From contig JBANSL010000013.1 of the NCBI GenBank assembly GCA_037127255.1, forward strand, positions 25,887,688 to 25,951,687: a DNA stretch of 64,000 nt, read 5' to 3'. The notes under the pieces are model-generated. The model was not told the DNA's origin. It saw only the letters and a list, made by a program, of their open reading frames with translations, and searched no databases. Source of the DNA: Persicaria tinctoria (taxonomy: Eukaryota; Streptophyta; Magnoliopsida; Caryophyllales; Polygonaceae). Positions 46,319 to 56,500 of the stretch are shown here, piece by piece. The first letter of the stretch is position 1; every line of letters starts with the position of its first letter. A program made the position numbers and the translations under genes.

Positions 46319-48021
46319 AATCACCCCATACTCAAGCTTGCTTGTTCCCAATTAATAACTTGGATGGTCATTCAGGGGAAGAATTCAAAACTCTCAACAT
46401 CATAGATTCATTTTTAAATAACCCTGCAATCAATTACCATAATTGAAAAGGTACTTATGGCACAAATCCATGCATGTGCAATAAAAAGCAACATCTACTC
46501 ATAAAAGGAGGGTTATGCAAAAACAATTTATGTGACAAAGCATTAATAATCAAGAGGAATTCAATTAAGCTCATGGTGATGAAAAGGTAAAAGGTAAAGT
46601 GATAGGCTATTTTTGGGCAATGTGGTGCTAAATCCGGAGAGACTTTCTTCAAACTTTGCTTTGATACACTTTCTCATTTTAATAATTTCCACATCACTCA
46701 TTCACTCTTTGCTTTTTTTCACTATAATGCTTTTACCTCTCTAACCTCAGCACTGCCTTCTCGCGAGTCGCAAACATGGATGTCATGAATGGCCCCGGAT
46801 ACTTAGTGCTTCGGACTCCTCACCTTTGTGTCCCATCTCACTGTACTATTATCTCAGCAAGTAGGGTCGATCTACCTTTATCTCCTGAGGTGACCGGATT
46901 TTTTCTCACTCATTAAATTTTCCATATATTTCAAACATTCTTGCCAAACTCCAATAATGATACGGAGTATATAACAACAACACAAACACCATATAATAAT
47001 CTCCATAATGTAACATCATTCTCAACATAATCCCCGGATAGGAAATAAGGTAAAGAATGACAATATTCAGAATATGTGGAGCAATAATTGAAATAAGGCA
47101 TATATATGGCTTTTGTGATGCATAAGCATAGGCAAGGCTAGGATATAAACATATGACCATTATATGGAAATATAAAGTCCTCCATCCTCTTATCATGCAA
47201 TATGTCAAAAGCAACATCAAATTTTACCTCCTTTCATGGTTTTCAAGAAAATATGCACTTCATTGTGACTTCCCTTTACTAGGCAATTTCATGCTATATC
47301 TCTAATGAATTTAATTTTGCATCGTCGAGTTCAATTTAACTTCCATGACTCTATTTCTTTAAACAATTTACAAGCTTTGGGAGATGTCTAATAGAACTTT
47401 CAGTTTAGCAATTTAGCACAAAAATTAAAAATTCACTCAAAATTCACCATGTAAAACCAAAAACAAGAATAAAATATATAATAATGATAATGAGCTCTTC
47501 CCCCACCCCATACTTAAAATATACAGTGTCCCCACTGTAAAAAAAATCAATATAAAACAAGGGTAAATGAAGGAACTCACCGAATAACGTGTTGTAGAGT
47601 CAAAACAGGGTCGTTGAGTAACTGAAGTAGACGACGTCGAGGACCCTTGGTCGACGTCGAGTAAACTGGTCACGTCGAGTGGAAGTCTGAAGTCGAGGAA
47701 GCTTGTGGCTGGTCGACCTCGAGTTGTCCTACTCGATGTCGAGTAGTTCTGGGCTGCTCCTCTTAGTTGATCTCGACTTGGCCAAGTCGATTTCGACTAA
47801 CTTTCAAGGACTTCTTTTTACATTCTTTGCGATCCTTTTATTCTTCTCGACGTAAAAATGTTAGTTTTTCGCACGAAGACAATACCTTCCACATGAAGAA
47901 TTCAAAACTAAAAACAAAAACAAACAAAAGCAAAAGCAAAAGTTTCAAAGTCCCAAAAATCAAAAGTTTTATGTACATGGTCTAGATTTTAGAGTCGCCA
48001 GGCCGACTTTCCCAATAAGCA

Positions 48022-48230
48022 TTAGCCTGGTTCATATTTGTCCGGAGGTATAGGTGGGTCTGGTGGTTCTTCCGGTAGTGGAAAGCGTGGGATGTCATCC
48101 GGGGGCATCATGTGAAGAAGCTTAAACCTCCCAGAGTGAACGCTCCATGGCTCCACCCATTTATCTTCCTGGGCTCCAGCTGGCATGCATAAAGGAAGAT
48201 ATAAAGAAAATATACATACCTCATCATCAT
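48022..48230 (-). CDS. Small Pro-rich ORF after the primer site
   Basis: From ATG at about 48187 the frame reads MPAGAQEDKWVEPWSVHSGR and ends PPDPPIPPDKYEPG. It sits where Gag would start. No Gag motif was recognised; it may be a relic. Confidence 0.25.
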
Positions 48231-48240
48231 ACCTCTTCCC

Positions 48241-48254
48241 CGGAAACGACGCCA
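48241..48254 (-). other. Primer-binding site, tRNA-Asp-like
   Basis: TGGCGTCGTTTCCG on the sense strand, followed by GGGAAGAGG. It differs at a few positions from the TGGCGCCGTTGCCGGGGA common in Athila/Tat elements. Confidence 0.75.
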
Positions 48255-48260
48255 ATTTTT

Positions 48261-50146
48261 TGTAGGAGGAAATCGAGTTCAAAATACAATAAAATAAATC
48301 AAACCGGATTATGCCCACGCAAATGATTACAAGACCTCCTCCTGATGTAGCAGCGTGAAGTCAGGATCGATCATCGAGGAAGTGTGTCAGCGGATCCTAG
48401 GCAACGGAAAATATCACAAGTGGTTGTCGACTTCAGGGGTACTCAACTTCGACTAGGGTTAGCCGATAGGGGTCAAGCACAGTCGAATTCGAGCAAGGCA
48501 AAGTCACTGGATTTTTGGTCGATCTCGAGGAAGCCAACTCGACGTCGAGTAAGTTTTGGTCGTAGTCGAGTAAACCTAGTCGATCTCGAGTAATCTGCAG
48601 AGACAGAAGCAACAACGATCTTGCTCGATCGAAGGTCAGAAGTCGACGTCAACCAAGGGGTGGTCGAAGTCTATTAGAACAGAAATTAAAACGAATGCAA
48701 ATCTCGAACTTTAAACAATGTATGAAAAAGACTTCCAAGATCGGGGTTTGCGACGACGATAACCAAACATGCATAAGGCAAGATAAATAACGATAATTAT
48801 TTAAATCGCCTCGAAGGATCAAGCTTTCGCCTTTTCCAACAATTAGACAACTCTTTCAAGAAACCCTAATTGTATCTACCGATTTTATGTTTAATATCCA
48901 AGTTGTTAACATAGGTAATAAACACAGAAAAGGTAGTAGATGCTCAAAACATGATAAAGGTTGGATCTTTACCTCAAACACGCTTGGCTATCGTCGGGCT
49001 CGCCCCAACCCTAGAAGTGGGTGAACTACTCGCGCTTCATCATAATTAAAGATATCAATAATAAAAGGAAATAAACTCGCATTAATAAAACTAAATAGAG
49101 CTTACAACCAAAGGAAGCCAATTCCGCTCTCGCTTCACAAATCCTCTTGGCCTCCACACACACACACACACTCTCTCTCTCTCTCTCTCTCTCCCTACTC
49201 TCTCCTTTCGAATGTATGATTGAATTGATAAAAATCGGCCTTATAGGCTTTATTTATAGGCTTCCAATCCTTGCAAATCAAGGTAAGGAATATCTATCTA
49301 ATATCTAAAGATAAAACTCTACTTGGAAATAAATCTATCTAAATAAGTAAAACTAGATAAATCCTATGGTAATTAATTGTTCAACTCTTAGGATAAATAA
49401 AAAGATAAAAATATCTAAATCTTCATGTGTTGGGAATCTTCTCTCCGAAATATCTCCGTTGGATTCGGGATAGAACCTTAACAAGACACTGACTAGCTCG
49501 AAATCGGCCACTTGGGTCAACTCGATATCGAGTAATTAAGGTTACTCAATATCGACCTGGCTTTTTCCGTCTTCAGCTCAGCAACTCGATTTTGTCTTCC
49601 AGGAGTGAACATCGACCAACTGTTTACTCGATATCGACTAGATTAAGTCGATATCGACCTACGTGTTTCTTCTTCAGCTTCCTTGGTCGAATCCGGGTTC
49701 TCAGCTCAATTTTTGGCTTGGTCGACTTCGACCAAAGTTGGTCGATGTTGAGGAAAGTTGGCTTCTCTTCATAGCTCCTCGATCTGGTTCTCTTCCTCGA
49801 GCTCGGGTGCACTTCTGGGGTTTGGTCGATGTCGAGGAAGCTTGCTCGAGATCGAGTAAAGTGCAGCTCGAGTTGCCTTCGTCTTCTTTCCTGGAGTTGG
49901 TTCTGCTTCAGCTGTAGTCGACTTCGAGTAAGGTCTGGTCGAAGTCGAGTAGAATCCCGTCCTTCGGTTTCGTCTCGGAATGGGTTCAAATTCTGTAATA
50001 TTAAACCAAAACTTATGTAGGCCTCTATCTCTTGCAAATAAGCATATATTACATAAATTCGACATATTCCCAGCCCGAAATATGCAAAGTATATAGAATA
50101 AGGAGCTAAAATATATATAAAGACATGGTTACTTTAGTGGACATCA
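48261..50146 (-). repeat. 5' LTR (1886 bp)
   Basis: Partner of 44460-46318. The difference in length comes partly from a (CA)n(CT)n expansion at 49155-49193. Confidence 0.88.
49155..49193. repeat. (CA)n(CT)n microsatellite inside LTR
   Basis: About 7 CA units then about 11 CT units. The other LTR has only a short CT run at the equivalent place (about 45360), so it grew after insertion. Confidence 0.9.
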
Positions 50147-50599
50147 ACCACCCCAAACAACGTAGATATCTCTTGGATCTGGAAACTACAGTTGCCGCCC
50201 AGAACTCAGAACTTCATTTGGAAAATTGCAACTGATGGGCTAGCAACAAATGAAAGACTCAATAGATTCTTTAACAGAGTCCCCTCCCAGTGTTGTCTGT
50301 GCAACACTGATAATGAAGACAAGGACCATCTATTTCTTAAGTGCCCCAGCTCAAAAATGGTTATGATAAGCAAATGACCAAGTTTTCTAGGGGTCAGAGA
50401 CCCTTCGGCATCTATAAGTAATATCGACCAAATAAGGAGGGATAATGTTCACTTTGAGCATCTCTGCATAATCTGGCAAAGTATATGGGAACTCCGTAAT
50501 TCCATTAGCTTTAAAGGAGGTAAATTAGAAAACATAGACACAATTAATTGTGTCGACTGGGAAAAGTTTTCCATATGGCAACTCCGTAATTCCATTATC

Positions 50600-51028
50600 T
50601 GGCTACGAGGAGGTCGGCGATTTGGGATTCAAGTAGAAGCGATTTGGGGATTCAACTGTGGAAGGAAGGAGGTGAATAGTGAGAGGAGGATGGCGAGACA
50701 GAGATAGAAAGAGGGACGGGTCGGCTAGGTTAAAAAAAGGTATAATATCCCACTTTATTCAATCCGGGATATTCCAATGTCAGGACCAATGAGATAAAAA
50801 AAAACCTAATATCTCGGGCGTGTGTAATATTTTCAAGTCCGAAATATTTATTTTTATCACGCTTATGTTATCTACCCTTAATATTCCGGTTTTTCTCATT
50901 TAGATCCGTGATATTTGGCTTTTACCCATTAAATTTCTGTTCTTCCAAGCGGTAAGGGCATAATATCATGGATATATAACACCCGTGATATTATGGTTAT
51001 GTGATAAAACCAACATTTTGTACTAGTG
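50600..51028. mobile_element. Insertion with CACTA-like right end
   Basis: The - strand of the right end reads CACTAGTACAAAATGTTGG. The interior repeats AATATCNCGGGT/ATATTCC motifs in both directions. The matching left CACTA end is missing, and a 28-bp LINE segment (ACTCCGTAATTCCATTA) is duplicated just before it (50491 and 50581), which suggests a messy insertion or deletion. Confidence 0.45.
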
Positions 51029-51586
51029 ATTGTGAGGAAAGCCTTACATTGTATCCTTGAATGGGAAAACCAAAAGGCAGAAAATAAAATTAGTAAAACC
51101 AAAAGGAGTAGAAACTCAAAATGGGCGAAACCCCCAATGACCATCTACAAAATCAATGTAGATGGGTCGGTCAAGCCTTCAGGGGAGTGCCATATTGGGG
51201 GCACTGCCAGAGATTGGAATGGACAGGTAATTGATATATTTCATGAAAACGTTCCTAAGGGATCTGTCATCCACACAGAATCCCTTGGTTTTTGCAAAGG
51301 GTTAGAAATAGCCCGAAATAGAGGATGGTGTAAGGTCATCATCGAAGGTGACAATCTGGAAGTGGTCAAGACAATTGAAGGACCGAACTCAGCTCCTTGG
51401 GAGATACTAAGAGTAGTAGAGAAAGTCAAGAAGACTCAAAAGGAATTTAAAGCTGCATGCTTTCAACACTGTTACCGAGAAGTCAACTGTACTACAGATT
51501 ATATAGCTAAGCATAGTAATGATTGTAATAATTCTACATTCCCTTTGAATAAGGATCTCTATAAAATCTTCCATCAGGATGATTAA
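51026..51586 (+). CDS. LINE RNase H domain ORF (186 aa)
   Basis: INVDGSVKPSGECHIGGTAR supplies the first Asp, HTESLGFCKGLEIARNRG the Glu, VIIEGDNLEVVKTI the second Asp, and DYIAKHSNDC the C-terminal Asp/His region. This is a complete plant-LINE RNase H in an open frame, ending about 50 bp before the A-tract. The start codon falls at the border of the upstream insertion and is fortuitous. Confidence 0.8.
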   Translation: MIVRKALHCILEWENQKAENKISKTKRSRNSKWAKPPMTIYKINVDGSVKPSGECHIGGTARDWNGQVIDIFHENVPKGSVIHTESLGFCKGLEIARNRGWCKVIIEGDNLEVVKTIEGPNSAPWEILRVVEKVKKTQKEFKAACFQHCYREVNCTTDYIAKHSNDCNNSTFPLNKDLYKIFHQDD

Positions 51587-51777
51587 GAATGATCTTTGTT
51601 CCAAAGACATTGTAATGGTGTTCTACTTTAAATATAAAAAAAACTGTCGTCGCACATCATATAAGAAATTAGAAGGTTTTTATTTGTTTTCGTACTAATC
51701 CCACATATAAATTTAGGGCATCTCATTTCTATTCCATTTGTTTTGATTCCCTGGTGATATTTTTAGTTTTGAAAAGT

Positions 51778-52215
51778 AATATTGGTGAGCCTAAAGGCTC
51801 ACTAATATGCCAGCTCATTCAAAAAAGAAGAAAATGGGAGGAGGAAGAATAGGTGGCAGTGAGCTCATGCCAATTTGCTCTCACAAACGAGACTTAAAAA
51901 GTAAGGCTCACAAATGGAAAATGTGGGTCATGGCCATGTTCTTATTTTTCTTTAAATCGATTTTTCTGGCTTATTTAACAAATAAAAATAATAATAAATT
52001 TTCTTTTTGAATATAATTTATTTTTATCTACCCATAGACACCCATTTTGTATATGTTTGTTTTTAAAAAAAATCACACATTTATGATGTTAAGAATCCGA
52101 AACGCGGTTCACTGATAATTTGCTGGAAAAGTGAAAAAATGGGTTGAACTCTTAAACTGATGTGACAGTTGAAAAGTAAGTTGCGAGTCCGGGACGAAGC
52201 TCACTGATAAATATG
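51778..52215. mobile_element. Diverged MITE, same family as 52375-52944
   Basis: Shares GGTGAGCC at the left, CATAGACACCC..TTG.ATATGTTTGTT inside, and CTTAAACTGATGTGACA..GTAAGTT.GAGTCCG near the right end with the following MITE. Ends are eroded, so borders are approximate. Confidence 0.6.
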
Positions 52216-52374
52216 CTCCTAACAGAGTATAGGTGGAGTAGAGTTTTGATAATATAGAATAATTGATAGTTTGTTATTTTCTAAACCTTTATATTTTATA
52301 AAAAGAATCTCCTTAATTAGATTATAGTACTAAATTTTATTTGTAAATAATTGTAAATAAATATAATGGCTTTA

Positions 52375-52944
52375 GAGCATGTGCAATGGTGAGCCTTGGG
52401 GCTCTTATAGTTGCCACATATGAAAAAAATGAGGGAAAATAAAAATTTAATGTAAGTGCCCATTGTTTGGGGCTCTTTTGTATGAGACCCAAAAAGCAGG
52501 GCTCATAACTGTCACGTGACAGAACTTATGTTTGATTTACTTTTAAATGATTTTCGGTTGTTTTTTATTTGTTTAAAAAAATTAAAAAAATTATTTTTGA
52601 ATTAAATTTATTTTTATCTACACATAGACACCCCTCTTGCATATGTTTGTTGAAAAAAATTCATTTGAATAATACCAATATTTTCCTTTTTAAACATTAA
52701 AAAAATATTTTTTTATGCTATGTTATTATAAATTAATTACTTAATATTATTATTATTATTAATAAAATAATTGAGTAAATAAAAAGGAAAAATAATAAAA
52801 GGTAATTTAAGGGCCCAAGACTTGGGCTCATGATCACGAATGGAGATGAAAAATTTTAAAGTTAGAATGAGGCTCTTAAGCTGATGTGACATAAAAAAAA
52901 GTAAGTTAAGAGTCCGAGGTCGGGGCTCACCATTGCACATGCTC
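52375..52944. mobile_element. PIF/Harbinger (Tourist)-type MITE
   Basis: 3-bp duplication TTA at 52372-52374 and 52945-52947. Inverted ends GAGCATGTGCAATGGTGAGC match exactly over 20 bp. 570 bp, AT-rich, non-coding. Confidence 0.85.
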
Positions 52945-52947
52945 TTA

Positions 52948-53440
52948 GAAAATACAGTAACAAACTATCAATTATTCTATATTATCATCGTTGTAATTTT
53001 TTTTTTACTTATAACTAACAATAGGATATATTATCAAATTTATAAAAATAAATCTAACTCTATATATACTTTAAAATTAAAATATTTAACATAAAATTTT
53101 ACTTAAATACCCATGCCTAAAATCCGCAACGGTCCACTCGTTTGGATAATCTACAAGTTGAACCGAATCATTAGAGGATGGGAAGTGCTTGCAAAAACAA
53201 GGTATGTAAATCAAGCTTCTGCAACCAATAAATTAAAAACCCCGACCACGGGTTACGATTCACAACTCATAAGAACAAAAAGAAAATGAGAACCTTCATG
53301 CATCTTATTATAAATAAATAAATAAATAAATGAAAAGAAAAAGAAGGTCTCAAAGAAAATCCCACACTTGGATTTTCTAACGTCAAAAAAAAACACAAAT
53401 TGAAAGACACCCCACCCGCCATTAGTAATTGATCGTGTAT
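52948..53440. other. Upstream region of the ABCG gene
   Basis: AT-rich. Includes ATAAATAAATAAATAAATGA (53310-53330). No other gene seen. The proximal promoter lies in the right part. Confidence 0.45.
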
Positions 53441-53444
53441 ACAG

Positions 53445-53455
53445 TATATATAAAA
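53445..53455 (+). promoter_or_regulatory. TATA box of ABCG gene
   Basis: TATATATAAAA lies about 70 bp upstream of the start codon, followed by CTTCCCCTCCCACCC and CATCAATTCATTCATTAC, typical of a plant transcription start. Strength and inducibility are not visible from sequence. Confidence 0.65.
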
Positions 53456-53523
53456 CCTTCCCCTCCCACCCGTCTTTCATCAATTCATTCATTACATAAA
53501 GTGTATACCGCCGGGCAGCAGCT

Positions 53524-56500
53524 ATGCAGGATACTGGGCTTGACCTATACAAGCTGAGAGGCAGCCTGAGGGCGTCGGGCAGCCTGAGGAGCAGCTCGAC
53601 GTCGGTGTGGAGGAGCACTGGCGTCGACGCCTTCTCCAGCTCGACGAGGGAGGAGGACGACGAGGAAGCTCTCAAGTGGGCCTCCCTCGAGAAGCTCCCC
53701 ACCTACGACCGCCTCCGGAGGGGGATCCTCACGGGGTCCCTCGGCACTGGCGATGAGGTCGACATCGAGGAGCTCGGCCTCCCCCAGAGGCAGTCCCTTC
53801 TCGATAAGCTTATCCGCGTCACTGAGGAAGATAACGAGAAGTTCTTACTTAAGCTCAAGAACAGAATCGACAGGTACATTAATTACATTACTCTCTTAAA
53901 GCTTTTGTGTTAGAAAGGTGAATTTAGAAGGTAAGATATATCTTTTTCTATCGAACAGAGTCGGAATTGATATCCCCACGATTGAAGTGAGGTTCGAGCA
54001 CTTAGACATCGAGGCTGAGGCCTATGTTGGGAGCAGGGCTTTGCCTTCATTCCTCAACTACATGATTGAATTGGGCGAGGGGTTATTGAGTGTTGTACAC
54101 TTATCAAGAAACAGGAAGAAACACATCAACATCCTCCATGATGTTAGCGGAATCATCAAGCCTAATAGGTACCGAAAAATCTTGATCCTTTACATACATA
54201 CACTAGTTTGTATATATGTTTGCTGCTTTAGTATATGGTGCCTTTGTATCATAACTATAGTAAATTCAACTATGCAGAATGACATTGCTTTTGGGTCCTC
54301 CGAGCTCAGGGAAGACCACACTATTGCTGGCCTTGTCGGGTAAACTCGACAAAGCACTCAAGGTATGTATATATATATACATAGAGAAGCTAATCCATTA
54401 CTCAATTCAATTCCAAGCTTTGTTTAAAAGACATTGCAATTCATTGGTTATGTAACCCACAGTGCGAAGGAAAGGTGACATACAACGGTCATGAGATGCA
54501 CGAGTTTGTTCCGCAGAGAACAGCTGCGTATATTAGCCAACACGATGTTCATTTGGGAGAATTGACTGTTAGGGAGACCTTGTCCTACTCTGCAAGGTTC
54601 CAAGGAGTTGGACACCGATATGGTAAATTTAGCGCGCTCTTTCATTTTATTCCTTTCGAGTAGGCATAAGTCAAGATGATTGAACTGAATCTTTCATTAT
54701 CAATCTACAGAGATGCTAGCGGAGTTAGCAAGGCGCGAGAAACAAGCTAACATTATGCCTGATCCTGATCTTGATCTCTTCATGAAGGTAAGAAATTGAT
54801 ATGAAGAACAAGACTTGTATAGTTGAAATCTTCTTGGTCTTTACCTTTGGTTTTTCCATAATGTGTTAGGCTGCGGCTGTAGAAGGGCAAAAGGAGAACT
54901 TGGTTACCGACTACATTATCAAGATTTTAGGCCTAGATATATGTGCTGATACGATGGTCGGAGATGAAATGATGCGCGGTATATCTGGAGGGCAAAAGAA
55001 GCGTGTCACAACGGGTAAGTTAGCCTCAATTTTGACTATAGATACAAATGTTTTGATGCATACATATGTGTTGGATTACGACTAAATGGAGTTTTTGGAT
55101 GGTGTAGGTGAGATGCTTGTAGGACCATCAAGGGCTTTGTTCATGGATGAGATCTCAACTGGTTTGGATAGTTCAACAACATACCAAATTATCAATTCTT
55201 TGAGGCAAACTGTGCACATCCTCAATGGGACAGCTTTGATCTCCCTTCTACAACCGGCCCCTGAGACGTATGATCTCTTTGACGACATCATCCTCCTTTC
55301 CGATGGTGTGGTTGTGTACCAAGGCCCTCGTGAAAATGTGCTAGAGTTCTTTGAACACATGGGGTTCAAGTGCCCTGATAGGAAAGGAGTAGCTGATTTT
55401 CTACAAGAGGTGACTTCACAAAAAGATCAAGAGCAATACTGGTATCGAACAAACGAGCCATATCGGTTCATCCCTTCCAAGGAGTTTGTCGAGGCCTTCC
55501 ATTCATTCCATGTCGGAAGAAGGCTAGCTCAAGCCCTCTCCACTCCCTATGACCGGAGCAAAAGCCACCCAGCAGCCTTGACAACCGATAAGTATGGTAT
55601 CAGTACGAAAGAGATCTTTAGAGCAACTCTCTCAAGGGAGTGGTTGCTTATGAAGAGAAGTTCATTTGTCTACATCTTCAAAATTTGCCAAGTAATTTTT
55701 TTTCCATCATTAAACATTAGCCAATTTTTCTTAGAGGCTTAAACATTAATCTCACCTTATGTATTTTTTTTTTGGTCTATATTCAGCTTGCAGTTGTGGG
55801 ATGTATTACGATGACCGTTTTCTTCAGGACCAAGTTCGATAAGAACCTTGACAATGGTCCCATCATCTTGGGCTCTTTGTTCTTTGCAGTAAGTATGCTC
55901 ATGTTTGTTGGTATGGCCGAGATTTCTATGACCATTTCAAAGCTCCCGGTGTTCTACAAACAACGAGATCTCCGATTCTTCCCTGCGTGGGCGTATGCTC
56001 TCCCCAACTGGCTCTTAAAGATACCCTTGACCCTTGTGGAAGTTGTGTCATGGGTTTGCTTAACCTACTATGTCATTGGATACGATCCGAATGTTGGAAG
56101 GATGTTTAAACAGATTCTTTTGCTTGCAATCGTTAACCAGATGGCTTCTGGTTTGTTTCGGCTGATTGGAGCCACTGGGAGGAATCTAATTGTTGCTATG
56201 ACATTTGGCTCCTTCGCGGTATTGGTGCTCTTTGCCTTGGGAGGATTCATCTTAACAAGAGGTAACAACACTTAGTAAACTATGATTTCATTGCAAGATC
56301 TATTGAAAGTAGTTTTGACTTTTGAGTGACATATTTTTTCACCTACTTATGCATAGAGAGTGTGAAGAAATGGTGGTTGTGGGGCTACTGGATATCACCA
56401 ATGATGTATGCACAAAATGCTATAAGTGTAAATGAGTTCCTTGGTCATAGTTGGCACAAGGTAAGTCCGTTAGCTTCCTCCATCTCCTCATCGGATCTTG

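Larger units (their letters stand above)
44460..50146 (-). mobile_element. Ty3-type LTR element without recognised coding domains (LARD-like)
   Basis: Target duplication ACCAC at 44455-44459 and 50147-50151. Two LTRs of about 1.86 and 1.89 kb (44460-46318 and 48261-50146) enclose a 1.94-kb interior. Sense -: the primer-binding site TGGCGTCGTTTCCGG (about 48241-48254) is the tRNA-Asp-like type of Athila/Tat Ty3 elements, and a G-rich tract GTATGGGGTGATT precedes the left LTR. The interior has no capsid, protease, reverse transcriptase or integrase motif. The large LTRs and non-coding interior fit a LARD-type non-autonomous element. The LTRs are densely set with TCGA-containing palindromes. Confidence 0.88.
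50152..51640 (+). mobile_element. Second LINE, zf-RVT to 3' end
   Basis: Continues 44260-44459. zf-RVT at 50192-50377 (LPPRTQNFIWKIATDGLATN, CCLCNTDNEDKDHLFLKCP), a CACTA-like insertion ending at 51028, RNase H at 51026-51586, and a short A-tract at about 51636. Joining the two pieces restores the usual domain order, which shows the LTR element inserted into this LINE. Confidence 0.82.

Noticed and set aside
46906..47220. Hydrophobic 104-aa frame in the LARD-like interior
   Set aside because: AT-rich composition explains the hydrophobicity; no start context, no homology recognised, and the interior otherwise has no coding signal.
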